Shown: piece by piece, positions 12,672-25,338 of the stretch | Numbering within the stretch: the stretch's first letter is position 1 | How the letters are laid out: every line of letters begins with the position of its first letter | Source of the DNA: Onchocerca volvulus | Lineage: Eukaryota; Nematoda; Chromadorea; Rhabditida; Onchocercidae | NCBI GenBank assembly: GCA_000499405.2 | Contig: HG738137.1 | Coordinates: 16,417,601-16,481,600, forward strand | Direction of reading: 5' to 3' | DNA length: 64,000 nucleotides | Notes under the pieces: generated by a model | What the model was told of the DNA's origin: nothing | Databases searched by the model: none | What the model saw: the letters and a program-made list of their open reading frames with translations, nothing else | Program-made: the position numbers and the translations under genes

Positions 12672-15669
12672 ATGCCAAGTGAAATAATCGCTATACAATT
12701 TGGTCAATGTGGAAATCAAATAGGTGATGCATTTTGGCGTGCATTATGCGCCGAGCATGGTATTGCATCGAATGGTGAACCTATACAAAGTGATCTTGAT
12801 GCGAAAGATTTGAAGCGTGTTTTTTTCTATCAGGTATGTCCATGACCAGATATTACAAATCTGCAAAGTTTAATGCAGTAAATCTTTTCCTTTATTCAAA
12901 GTCTTATGATTCTTCTTAGGACGCTTTTTTTTTCTCTCAAGAAAATTATATGTTAATCCTACTTTGGAAGTAATTTTACAATTCTGGTCTTTGATGAAGT
13001 GTTACGTTGAAGTTCATCTTATACTGATGATGATAGGCGGACGATGAGCGTTATGTACCGCGTGCTGTTTTGGTGGATTTGGAACCACGTGTTATCAATG
13101 GTATCATCACTTCTGATTATCGTACATTATATAACATGGAGAATATCTTTATGTCGAAAAGTGGTGGCGGTGCAGGAAATAATTTCGCTAGTGGCTACAA
13201 GCAGGGAAGGTAAGATTTCTTTGTTTTCTGAAGAGAATACTAAAAACTTTAGAGTGCAGATGCAAATATGCTTTCTGTAGTTTATCCTAAATTTTTGCTT
13301 AGGAAAGTTAACAGTGTTTTTCAATTCGTTTAAAAAACCACTTGCCTTACTTATCCACTTTGTTTTTTCTTCTGGAACGCATTTTAATTAGTTCGGCAAT
13401 TGTTTTATAATTATAATAAAATATGCGGTATTTTTGAAATAATTTATATGGAAGTGGAGAATTACCATTGTACTGTTCGAATTCAATATCTTGAGTTGAG
13501 GAATTCGTAGAAACATGGTAATTCATTTATCTGAGTTTCTGACTAAGAAAAGTTGGTATCATAGTTTTGATTGTATAAAACAGAATGTTGTAAGGGAAGC
13601 ACAAGAAGCGTTGTTTGATATTCTTGAACGAGAAGCTGAAAACAGCGATTATCTGGAAGGATTCATGCTATGTCATGCTATAGCTGGTGGCACTGGCTCA
13701 GGAATGGGATCTCATGCGCTGGAAAAAATAAGTGATAGGTTAGATTATCTTCTATTTGACGATAAAGAACCGTATTAGCACTGCAGTTAATGATATAAAA
13801 ACTTTTCTTGAAAAATAATAAAGTTCGGTTTATATTTTTTGTGAAATTTGCAGATTTCCTAAGAAATTAGTTCAAACCTACTCAGTCTTCCCCGTGATGA
13901 GAAAAGGCGAAGCAAGTGATGTAGTAGTACAACCATATAATTCTATTTTGACATTGGCTCGATTGATTGAACATCCAAATTGTGTAGTTGTTCTGGATAA
14001 TACAGCTCTTCACCGAATTGCGAGTGAAAATGCACCGGATAGTAATTCATCATTTTCTCACATAAATTCCATGGTAAATCACTAGAAAATGTGGAATTGC
14101 TTAGGCTTGTAATTTTATAGCCTTAGTGATAATTCTTTTTTAAACAAATTGATTTTTAATTTTTTTTGCCTGTAACATTATGAAAATGCCTTGTTGTATT
14201 TTCATTATGAATCTTTTTTTTTATCAGCATTAATTGCATATTATGGCTACAGATAAACGAAGATTTAGAGATTTAAATCTATACAGGTTTCCCGAATTAT
14301 GTGTGCATCAACAGCAACGCTGCGATTTCCTGGCGCCATGAACACTCGATTAATCAATCTAATTGCACCTTTGGCTGCATACCCACCAATGCGTTTCATC
14401 CAGACAGGTTGTTTTTATGTGCATAGTTTGTAGTCTATTTGTAATTTCATCGTTTATTTTTATATTCCATCAGAAATTTTTCGATTTCATCCTCGCTTCG
14501 TGTTTTACATGTTTTGCTGTATGCGAGCCTTTAAGATTTCGTTTTTGATGTATTCTTTGTTTGGTTTGCAGGAAATTTTTTTGGTCTTAAACAATGATCA
14601 ATTGTTATCATGTGGCATACTGACTTGAGGAAAATCAGTGGATTTGTGTTTGAGAAAGTTGCTACTTTGAACTTGTATTACTCTTTAGGTTTCACACCAC
14701 TTCGCGAAGGTGATACTACAGTGATGAAAACTTCAGTTGGTGATGTACTTCGGCGTTTGCTGCAACCAAAAAGTATGATGAGCAGCGCTATAATGGAAAA
14801 AGGAATTGATCATTGTATGTTATCCGCCTTGGCTATTCTACAGGGTAGAATTGATCCGACTGAAATTTATTCATCATTGGCAAAGATTAAAGAAAGACGC
14901 GATATAAAGTAAGCACAGTTAAGGCTTTTGCTGTTCTGCATCAAATACTGTTTACTGAATTAACGAACATCATTTCAAGAATTCATATGTTACTAGCCTC
15001 TAACGCACTGCTTTCAATAGGGTATCTTAATAATCCTGGTTAATTTTATCCAGCACTTTTTTCAAGAAATAAGATATACAGAAAAGGCATGTGATATTTC
15101 AGGTTTGCACCGTGGGGTTCAGGTTCACTAAATATAACTCAGTGTCGTCGTTCGCCCTACTTACCGATGACAAATCGAGTTTCCGGATTGATGCTTTGCA
15201 ATCACACGAATGCAGCGAGTATTTTTCAAGAAAGCTTAAATCAGTGCGAAACGCTTCTCAAAAAAAAGGCATATTTGGATCAGTTCTTGAAAGTAAGAAT
15301 TATTTCTTGAACAAATCGCAGAAGCTTTGTATTTGCTGTCCTTATTTTATTAGGGAAAGTCGATTATTAACAAGTTTTTAATGATGAGTGATATAACTGG
15401 AGTTTCCAAATTCGCCCGCCTGGAATTTCTTCTTCGATCTTTTTTCTTTCCAGATAATAGAAAATTTTGTTTTTGGGATGAAAAGCAATGTATTTGGAAT
15501 AAGGGTCTTTGCAAGTTAATTAGTGATGTATTGCTTTCATAAGACAAAAATGGGTTTTCAGGAAGATTCGGATATTATGGATATGCTGACTGATGCTGTT
15601 GAACGTGTCAGAGAAACCGTACAAACTTACAGAAATGCCACGAAACCCGATTTCATAGAAATAAATTGA
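12672..15669 (+). CDS. tbg-1: Gamma-tubulin
   Basis: Eight exons: 12672-12833, 13037-13209, 13595-13738, 13854-14073, 14287-14407, 14689-14908, 15103-15292, 15562-15669; phases agree and give 445 residues (human 451). Gamma-tubulin nucleates microtubules at centrosomes within the gamma-tubulin ring complex. It is recognised by the N-terminus [18 protein letters not shown], the tubulin GTP-binding signature GGTGSG at residues 143-148, and gamma-specific stretches [29 protein letters not shown] and [11 protein letters not shown]. Exon 3 is started at 13595 (acceptor TTGTAAG) because this gives seven residues between QG and FDIL, as in other gamma-tubulins; the stronger-looking CAG at 13583 would insert three extra residues out of phase. 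It reads as an intact gene. Confidence 0.95.
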
Positions 15670-17140
15670 ATTATTTTCCATTATCATCAGGATTTTTATC
15701 AAGAACTGAGGCTCTTTTGAAATTGATCAATCACTAAGATGAAAGGAAGGACGAATAGAAAAAAGATAGAAATGGTACATACTTATTTCTTTTACGTAAC
15801 CCTCTTCTTGTTATCATGATAACTGACATAAAATAATAAGATTTAGAAGCTATGTATGATATTTTTACAAACTTATAGCTTCCACTGGAAAGAGTTCAAT
15901 CCTTTCCTTTTTTTTTTTTTTTTTTGATTGAATCAGTTAGCTCAGAACTGTACAATATCTTTCTTTTTTTCTTTTCGTTTTGTAAGAAATGATTCCTGTA
16001 TGACATAGAAATTATGCACATTTTGATTAATATAGTTCAAATTTTATAATGATTATGTACAGAATTATGCTTTTTTTTTTTCGAAGTTTCAATGCAATTA
16101 GATAAAAAGATCTCTAAGTGCCTTTGGATTGTTATTTGTTTGTTTTTTAAATTGCTACCATATCTCTTAATTTTTCTCAGAAATGGTCAGTAAAAAATAA
16201 TTTTTTTGTATGTTTACATAAAGCTCATCGCTTTTGCTATATTTGATCAGCAAAATTCTGAATCCAGAATTTAGTTGATATGTGCGCATTTTAAAGATTT
16301 CAAAACATTTGTGCTAAGATTATCTTAATTAATCATCGTATCTCATTATTTTTTGACAGGAATACGATCTTTTAAAAATTTAGCATTTTAGCCGATGCTG
16401 AACAATAATTAGCTTCAAATTCGCATTAGCAATTTCTGCAATCCATTTTTTCTTTATTTTTTTCAGAAATAAAGATGGAAGTAGTTGTAACATTAACCGA
16501 TTCGTATCTTGATATAATAAAAAAAATGATTCAGGAGCTGATTGTTGCCAAATTTCTTTTTTCGATTTTTTCTCCACTTAATGGTGGACTACAACAAAGC
16601 AAATATAGAAGAGGATGAGGAAATATATTTCGTTCAGTTCAAATAATTTTTCTTTCCGATGCCAATCGTCATGATTATTTGATCATCTAGTATAATGTTT
16701 TAATAATAATTATTGATTCACCTTATTTCCGGTGTTCGTGGTATTGCTTCATTGATTTTTGGATCTTCCGAAAAAAAAATATATTTCCCGTTGATTTTGA
16801 AACACTTGAAAATACCGAAAAAATCGAGTGTGGATATACTGAAAAGTTTAGTGAATAGGAATATAGTCTTTACTTTTTGTAAATCAGATCTGATACTCTT
16901 CGCGCAAATTCAATGTGGATTGATTCCAAGAAAAAATTTTAGTATTTTAGCAATCAAATAAATGCATCGAATCCACTTGTTGATTAAACTGATCATATTT
17001 TTTAAGGAAGTGAGGAACCGATTTTTGCAAACTCTCAAGGAATATGAAACAGTTATTCTCTCCCAATCTCTCTCGTTTCTTGTTTATTTTCAGAAACATT
17101 TACGTAAACCAAAACTTTGGAACAAAATGAGGGAAAATTG
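15670..17140. other. Intergenic stretch between convergent genes
   Basis: About 1.5 kb between the ends of gamma-tubulin (plus) and the two-span membrane protein gene (minus). AT-rich with a T run at 15908-15925. Open frames at 16380-16577 (minus) and 16713-16961 (plus) show no recognisable motif. Expected to hold both 3' UTRs. Confidence 0.5.
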
Positions 17141-19024
17141 TTACCCAAAAGAATTAAGCATATTGGAGACGTTAAATAGCGTTTTTAAAGCTCTTGTCAA
17201 TTTCTCGCCATGTAAACGGTACCAATCTCCGGTTGACATTCCCACAACAAATGCCAAGATGCCCAAAAAAACTTGCTCCATTTCTGCACTTCGCATTGCA
17301 TGCCACACAAAACAGTTTAGTAACAAACTGTATTTCAGGAATTACTGTTTAAAGTGAGCTTGCAAAAGGATAATATCTCAATTTGAATTCCAAATTTAGA
17401 CATTTAACTATTTTGAACATTTCTCGTATATAACACTAATCTCCAAAGAATAAATCAACATGCTTTTCATCATGAGCAATGTTATATGAAGAATTTTAAA
17501 AGAGAAGGTAAACTAACCAAATAAATCCTAAACTAAGAAGTACTGCCACTGTTGCAAGAAATCGAGTTTGCACAATTTCTTTTTTCCTAAAAAACTTGAT
17601 CAACTCTTTCTTTTATTCAGAAAAAAAATTTGGTTTGGTTTAGATTTCAAATGCTCATATCTTAGCTAGATATGTAACAAATTTTCAGACATTAATTATC
17701 CGTGAGAAATTATGTTCCACAAGAAAAAAGAACTACATGCAACGCGAGACCTGATTAATATTAAAACGCTTATGCGAAATACACATTTAGAAGGAAACCA
17801 AAAAAACCTCATTGTATTATGTTCCGATACAGTGGCTAATAGAAGTTTTAAGTATTTAAAAACGAATTGTAGAAGAAGCCATAAAATCTTATAACATTCT
17901 AAAGAAAACTTATGCTGAATTCCCAATAATCTTCAAATTTCTTTACCGTTAGCTTAAGAATTTGTACTACTGTTATCAGGAGAAGGCGGATTTACTGAAT
18001 TATAGAACAATGGTAGTATAAGTCTTGAATGTCGTTCCAGCTTACATAATTGTTACTGATGCCGACGATTTGCTTCGTATATCTGGTTCAGAAACTACCC
18101 CTTCAAGAACTGCTTCCTCTGATGTCGTCAAGTTTAGCTTCACATGGCCACTAAATTTATATCAATCTTAATTTATAAACTTTTGAGCGCAAAACATATC
18201 TTAAAATTAGAGTATTAATTTTATAGTCTGCAAATATCTATTTTTGAAATGATGATTCCAATACTGAATACCGGTTAAAATTGCCTAATTACACATGACT
18301 TCATTTGGGAATAAATTTCTCATGAATGCGATTATTAAAACGGATTGCTCCTCAAAATTTTGCGAACTTCAAAAAGAATGGCTTTGTTTGTCGGAAAAAT
18401 CCGAAATTAATGTAAACAAGAAGTATTAAAGGTTAAGAAGTGCGTATTTCAAATAGACCAACAAGCCGATAAATATGTTTCCCGCCAAATTATTCAGATT
18501 AACAGGAAATATTTACAGACAAACAAAGCGAGGTCGACCAATCATGAGGCGACACGTTGGAGATCAGGAGAGAAGAAGGGATCTGGAAAGGACTCAAAGT
18601 GTTCGGATTTGAAGCAGAATCAGTTTTTTTATAATAGTTATTTCTACCGACTCGACGCAACAATTCAGCAATCAAGGACCACTGTTCTAATCTATTAATA
18701 ACAAAGAAAGAATAATCCAGTGATCAATTAGCTTGGATATTCTCTAGTAATTGTTTGTATTGTATAGGAAGGACCACTCTTCTTTTTTTCAATAAAACCC
18801 TTTTACAGAAGAATTCGTCCCTGTCCCATCAACTCAATAAAATACACTTTTCCCATATTGCCTATACAATAAGTCATTCTTGAAATATATGTCAAAATGA
18901 CATGTGGAAGTCATCCTTAATACATATAATATTACCTATCCGGGAACTCATAAGCCGGAATGTCCCATTCATTTTTCACATAAGCAGTGGCTATTGCTTT
19001 ACCAACCTCTTCGTTTTTCGCCAT
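17141..19024 (-). CDS. Unrecognised 114-residue two-span membrane protein
   Basis: Three exons on the minus strand: 19024-18936, 17586-17518, 17327-17141. Junction phases match (2, 2), donors are GTAATA and GTTAGT, acceptors TTTTTTAG and AAATACAG. A T-rich acceptor TTTTAACAG lies about 45 bases upstream of the ATG, consistent with spliced-leader addition. The soluble N-terminus (residues 1-34, MAKNEEVGKAIATAYVKNEW onward) precedes a long hydrophobic segment (about 38-60) and a second one (about 70-86), then a basic amphipathic tail. I do not recognise the family and suggest no function. The long first intron (about 1.35 kb) would make this gene easy to miss. Alternative: the last exon could splice onward at GTAACA (around 17142) into an unseen exon. 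Confidence 0.6.
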
Positions 19025-20181
19025 AGTAAACAATGCATTCTTTTCGAAGTTATCGTTATATTTTAAACTGTTAAAATTGATCGAAAAATCTACATATCTT
19101 CAAGAATTATCATAGAAATTCTGGGATTTCTAAGTAATCATTATTTCTGATCTTTCAAGTTACATTCCAGGCGTAGACAAGCATAAATTTAGTTTGAACA
19201 TTCTGATATATTTAAGTAAACAAATATTGAATAAATTTAAACTGGAGACTTTTAATGATGATGAAGCTCTCGGGAGATACATTTAAGTCGGAAAACAAGG
19301 ACTATTCTCTTTAGACTACATTATTCATTGTTTCAAATCCTGTAGGCGCTTTTATATTCTTTTTCTGAAAATCTTCATCTAACAAAATCAAAATACTGAA
19401 ATGGGATGAAATTTCAATTTTATTATTTCCCCATTTAATTTCATAATTTCTGATCTAATGAGCTATTCCGACGACATGCTTGCCTCTGAAAATATGCAAC
19501 CTAAATTAGAACTTTCCCCCTACCAATAACCCTCCTCGACTTTTATGAAATCATTTCAACATATCCTTCTTTTTGGCTATTCGTGCCCGACTCCTGTGAG
19601 GTTATTGCAAAACGACTCGGAGTGAACGTCATTTCGTCAATTGTCCTTACGTGACCTATTTTGTCGGCAAGTTGTCGTAATTTAGTACCATGGGTTTTTC
19701 TGCACGGACATTTCACTTCTATAACTTAACACTATTCAGTTTTACACTTTTGTTTTCGTTTGCCTGATTTTTCCCAAATAAAATGAAAGCATTTCCAAAT
19801 CACGATACATCATAACTTTTAACATTATTTAGTGCCAAGCAGAAATTTCCTATAATTCCAAAAGTTTCTTCAAAAGCTTTATATTCTTGGTGGTAATCCT
19901 GGATAGGATTAAGTTAGTAACAAATTTGATGGCTAATAAGTACTTCTGCAATAGTTCCCTATTTATTATTGGTTTTTTGACAATGACATGTTTCAGCTTT
20001 CCGATAAAATATGTTTTCTCTTCTGACAATTTTTGGATAGCCCTGTATTTCAATTTGCGTTTTTAATGAATATTATATTGTTTATCAGTTAATTATACTT
20101 CCATATCTTATTCAGCTACCACTTTATCATCCTATCAATCCTTTCTTTTTTTTTTTTTTTTTTTTTTTTCAAGATAAAACG
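19025..20181. other. Intergenic region between divergent genes
   Basis: About 1.2 kb separating the start of the minus-strand membrane gene from USP14. It should contain both promoters. A long T run (20150-20169) ending in CAAG immediately precedes the USP14 start. No gene recognised. Confidence 0.5.
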
Positions 20182-23100
20182 ATGGTACGAGTATATGTTA
20201 AGTGGGGCAAAGAACGCTTCGAATTGGAAGCGAATATGGAAGATCCACCGCTTCAACTGAAATCACAATTATTTTCGTTGACAGGTGTGAATCCAGATCG
20301 ACAAAAAGTACTCGTTAAAGTAAGTTAAATTTTTCCTTTACTTTCTGCAGATTGATTTGTTTTTTTTTGGTTATTTCATTAATTGAGACTCCTCAAGGAT
20401 TGCTTATGCAGAATATTTATTCTTTCCGTAAATGATGAACTTTAATCTGCAGTGGTTATCTTTATTATGTCACATAATGTTATTTATTTTAGTGCTTATA
20501 GATTCTATTTTTCTTATTGATTCCTTCACTCTATATATTTTTCTCCTCATTGTCAACGAAAAAAAAAACTCAATGTGCATAAAAATTAGTAGAAACATGA
20601 AAGAAAATGTTAAACAGCATTATTTCATTTTAAAATTTATACCTTGTTTGGAGATATTGGAAATTTTTATTTCTATAGAAATAGAAGGATGTTTCTCACG
20701 ATTTATTCATTATTACAATGTTACAGGGTAAAATTCTTGGTGATAATAACTGGGATGGTTGTGAGTTGAAAGATGGTATGATAATGATGATGATTGGTAG
20801 TGGTGGCTTGGTCCCACCGCCTCCACCAGTTAGCCGTCCGGAGGAAAACTCTGATGATATGGAAGCTGAGGTTTTTGTTTTTTCTCTCTTTTTTTTATAT
20901 GAATATGGTTTTGATGCTGTAAACATGAAATCCAGCTCAAGAAGTTGAGTATTTGAATTATTTAAGAAAATAAAATAATTGCTTTATGCTATTCTTAATG
21001 ATATTTATGTTTCCAGACATCAAATTCAGTCGTCTTGCCAGCAGGTTTGAGGAACCTGGGTAATACATGTTACCTAAATGCAACTTTACAGTGTTTCAAA
21101 GTAAGTTATTTAAAATTAAAATTGCTGTCGAAGATCGTTTCTGACGTCCTACATATCGCCGATTTAGGTAATACCAGAGCTGAGGGAAGCGCTAAGCAAA
21201 TATTCTGAACCAGTCCCAACTCCATGCATTGATAGAGAGAGTGGATCAAAAGCTCTTACAGCTGCTGTTCGTGATTTATATCGGATGATGGATAATCAAA
21301 AGTCAAGAATTTACGGTGGTATTGTTGCACTTACTACGATACAGGTTTGTTTGGTGAATATATAGGAGTTTCTGTTTATTTTAGAAATTATCGTTTTTTT
21401 TTCCGAACTGCAGAAAACTTGTTATAAACTCTGTTGTTCAGTATAATGAACTGGATTTACAGTAGCTGTTAAGTTTCAAATCATGGCGTTTTATGTTTCA
21501 AGAAGCTTTAAAATTGCTGAAAAAGTGCTATTATAAGTTGATAGCGAAAACTAAGTTACCAGATTTATTATTCGCTTCTACAATTGATGAAATAATTTTT
21601 GGTGCAGTTTTTATTGAACGGATTATTTGTTGAAGGCAGTGCATCATATTTTTCCGCAATTTGCGCCACAAGGCGAGGACGGTTGGATGCAGCACGATGC
21701 AAACGAATGCTGGACTGAAATACTTCGAGTTTTTCAGACGCAGTTGAAAGTTACAGGTCTTCAAGTTTCGAGCTTTCATTAAAAGCATAGTTAATAAAGA
21801 ATCACTGAATCACCAAAAGAATGAATCACTAAAATTCTTAATTTCCATTGAGCAAGAGAAATATACTTATAGGAATATTTTCATCGGTTAATTTTATTAG
21901 TGAAGCCAGAAATGCATTACTGCCAAACATTATTACGAATGGAAATTGAATGTATTTTTCCTAGCCAAAAATTTCTGCGTAATTAATTGCCAATATGCTA
22001 CTATTCTCTTTATATATAGATAATGAGTCATCATCAAACGATCATTTGGTATCCGTAGTTTCGAGATATATGGAAGGTAGGTTCAGGATTGAAATGAAGA
22101 ATCTTGAATCCGATGTTGAACCTGTTAGTGTCACAAAAGAAACCTTTTTGCAGGTCATTCTGTTTTTCATTCTTGTTTGTTTGTTTTCTTTTTTTTTTTC
22201 GCAGAAGAAATTAATGAAATTTTTATTGGTAATTCAATTTCAATATGAAGTACTTCTTCATATATTTTTTGAAAATTGCTTTCATTTTAGCTAAGCTGTT
22301 TTCTTAGCCAAGAAGTGAAATATGTGCAACTGGGCATTAAAAATAAATTGACGGAGGAAATTATCAAAAAGTCAGCAGTACTTGATCGTGATGCTAAATA
22401 TGAAAAAAAGACTTTGATTGATCGCCTTCCGGCATACCTCTCAATACAGATGGTTCGGTTTTTCTACAAGGAAAAAGATAAAGTAGGTTTCAAGTTTTTG
22501 GAGTAAGTTTGTCATTTACTGTCGTAATGTTTTGACTTATAATGGATATGATTAGGTAGTCCTGTTGGTTCAGAAAGTAGATAGTTTCGCATGTGATCTG
22601 AAAGTATTCCTTTTCAGAATCTCAACAATTTATTTTAAATTGATTTTAATACAATATATTTTTATGCTCTGTCAATCACAATTGTTTCAGGTGAATGCAA
22701 AAATTTTAAAGGATGTTAAATTTCCTCTCATTCTTGATTTGTACGATATGTGTACACCCGAATTACAGCAAGAACTATTACCGGCACGTGATGCTTTTAA
22801 AGTAACAACTTTCTTATAAATTTTCTCCTTATGAAAATGGTCCCTTAGTTGATTGTTCTCTAATACTAAATACAATATATGAAATACTTTTCTATCTCCG
22901 TTCCAGAAGATGTTTTCTCTCTGGATTATTCTTACCACACGTCTCAAGTACTTTCAAATGTACGAAATATTTATTCTGTAAGATTTTCAAAATATGCTGT
23001 CAGGACATTTTGTGTGTAATTATATGACTCCATCTTGCAGGAGGAAGAAGACAGAAAAGTCGAAGCAATGAGGTCATCAAAAACTTCTGATGGAATAGCA

Positions 23101-23807
23101 GTAACTTCGGGGCCGAATATGACCGAGAAAATCAAAAAGGCTGCTCCTTTTAGTTTCAGCAATGATCCCGGATCAAATAACAGTGGTTATTACGAACTGC
23201 AGGTTGATTTATACATCATCAGTTTAATTGAAAATATTTTCGAAACTGCATCCCTGCATAATTTTGCAAAACCTAAATTAACTTTCTGAAAGATACTGCT
23301 GATATTGGTACCACATAATTCCGAATAATCCATCTTCCTCAAGACTGTTGGTGGCTGGGCAATTCGAAATAACTCTGATAATGAACAACGTTAAAGATCT
23401 CCAGCGGTATGTGATCTTTATTAGTGTAATATTCTATCAAATGTTTATCCTTGAAATCTGTCTTTAATATTAGTTTTTGAATTATCTGCTGTAGGGAGTT
23501 ATAACGCACAAAGGTCGGTCATCCAATAGTGGTCATTATGTTGCATGGGTTCGCGTGAAAGGAAACCATTGGGCGATGTGCGACGATGATGAAGTAAGTT
23601 GCAGCATTTCCAGTAATAGTACCTTTAATCAGATTTGTGGAACTTTTCTTAAAAATGATATAAACTTTCAAATTTTTGTTATAAAATTTTCTGTATTTTT
23701 TATAGGTTCATCCGGTCAGCACAGATGATATTTTAAAATTATCAGGTGGAGGTGATTGGCACTGTGCATACATATTACTTTATGGTCCAAGAATACTGAA
23801 GAACTGA
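20182..23807 (+). CDS. usp-14: Ubiquitin carboxyl-terminal hydrolase 14 (proteasome-associated)
   Basis: Eleven exons: 20182-20319, 20727-20870, 21017-21100, 21168-21344, 21636-21756, 22020-22153, 22291-22482, 22691-22801, 23041-23202, 23495-23593, 23706-23807; all phases agree, 487 residues (human 494). USP14/Ubp6 docks on the 19S proteasome and trims ubiquitin chains. An N-terminal ubiquitin-like domain (KWGKERFELE, LFSLTGVNPDRQKVLVK) occupies about 1-80. The catalytic domain has the Cys box with nucleophile Cys112 in LGNTCYLN, the block QHDANECW, and the His box with His435 in GRSSNSGHYVAW, with Asp451 completing the triad. LSGGGDWHCAYILLYGP is the conserved end. A run of five prolines follows the ubiquitin-like domain. 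The exon 5 acceptor (TTGTTGAAG) is weak but gives correct family spacing. Confidence 0.95.
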
Positions 23808-25338
23808 AGTTTGCATTGTTTTTGATTTTTTGTTGTATTTGTCAATCATACGTAGGCATATTTTATGTTTTTTACTTGGGAATTAATCAAGCAACATCGC
23901 AGGATACTTTTTTATCTGATTTTATACCCAAGAGTTAATGTATGAAATATACGTCATGTCTAAACGTTTGTTGGGCTATTAGCATATATTTTTCTGTTGT
24001 TTGCTTTGTTATTTTATTTCGTACTTTGTTAAAGTGCATTTAAAAAAGCTCATTGTTAGGAACGTCAGCCAAATGTGTAAGAATAGTGTTATAAGAATCC
24101 TGTTCTTATTTTGCAATCTGTAAGTCAGTATCTTGCTATCTTCACTACTTTTATACAGTTTTCATATTTTCATTAATTCTTCAATTTATCTACAAGGATT
24201 TCTAAAAAGCGAAGAAATACGGATATGTTGAAGCAAAGTAAAATTTTGTAGAGTAGAAAGCAGTGAATAGTTTTGATTCCTTTTTGTTTTTTTCATATAA
24301 TTCATACAAAGTGTTATCTTTTTAGATTTTGCTTTCTGATTTTTCAGGAAGAAAAATTTTCCATGTTGAAGTTGTTAATTTAATATGAACTTTTTGAAGC
24401 ATGCAACAAAAAATTCTTTCTGGACAATTATTCCACATAAATTTTTTGTTATCTATTGCTATAAAATTTTCTTTAAACTAACTTTAAATAATTATTTAAA
24501 AGTAAAGACAAAGAAAGATTGGTCGTATTCCTTGACATTTGGGTCGTATTCATTTAATATTTGATAATATTCTCAATATGCATAATTATAATTTCATATA
24601 GAAGTAGAATTTTATAAAGTAGAAAGCAATGCAATCGAATAATATGTAAAAGCAAACGAGTTATTTCCTCGTCAAATTGGTTGGGGCATGCATAAGAGTT
24701 TGTCTATTATTAATGCATTTTTGGATTTGACGAAAATTCAGGTGTTGTTTCGGTGTATCATCACTTTCATTTTTTAATTTGTCGATATATAATCCATCTA
24801 ATTAACCTTAATATTTAAATGGATTAAGAGGAATGATTAAAAACCCGTTTTTTGGAGTTTGTTTGATATTGGAGTGAGTTTTTGGGTTATTTAGTTGGCA
24901 TCTTACTTAGATGGTTAGATTGTCCCGGTGAATTAATAAGTTCTTTGGATGACAGGGACTAACTTTCACAGTATTTTTCAACAGAGGAGTTGCTGCAATG
25001 ATGTCGTTGAGTGACAGTTTTTTTATTTTAGATAAAAGAGTAGCATTACTTTGTTGGTGATCATATCAAATTAGAAAAGATAAATTCCTGTTCTTCAGAT
25101 TGCGATCTATTGTTAATAGTAAATTTTTTTAGGAGAAAATTATAATTATATAACATTAAATTTGTATTTCTGATGAAATCTGTGTTTGTAATTCCATCAG
25201 AAATATTCAAACCATCATATTCCGATAAAATTGGGCATAAAATTACATGAAATAAAAATTGATAATTTCAAAGATACATGGCTTCTGTTTTCAGTTCATT
25301 ATATTTGCCTGAAAGAAAAGACTAGCATTGGTTGTGAA
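23808..25338. other. Spacer between USP14 and DHDDS
   Basis: About 1.5 kb holding the USP14 3' UTR and probably the DHDDS promoter. An acceptor CTGTTTTCAG ends at 25294, 44 bases before the DHDDS start, and is a candidate spliced-leader site. An in-frame ATG at 25231 lies upstream of this acceptor and is therefore not preferred. Nothing else recognised. Confidence 0.5.

Noticed and set aside
16962..17357. 131-codon plus-strand open frame, the longest unspliced candidate in the region
   Set aside because: It is antisense to the spliced minus-strand membrane protein, has no recognisable motif, and has no supporting splice or start context.
18519..18613. Basic open stretch (KRGRPIMRRHVGD) resembling the tail of retrotransposon reverse transcriptases
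   Set aside because: Too short and without any polymerase motif nearby; similarity of an RGRP-type tail alone is not enough.
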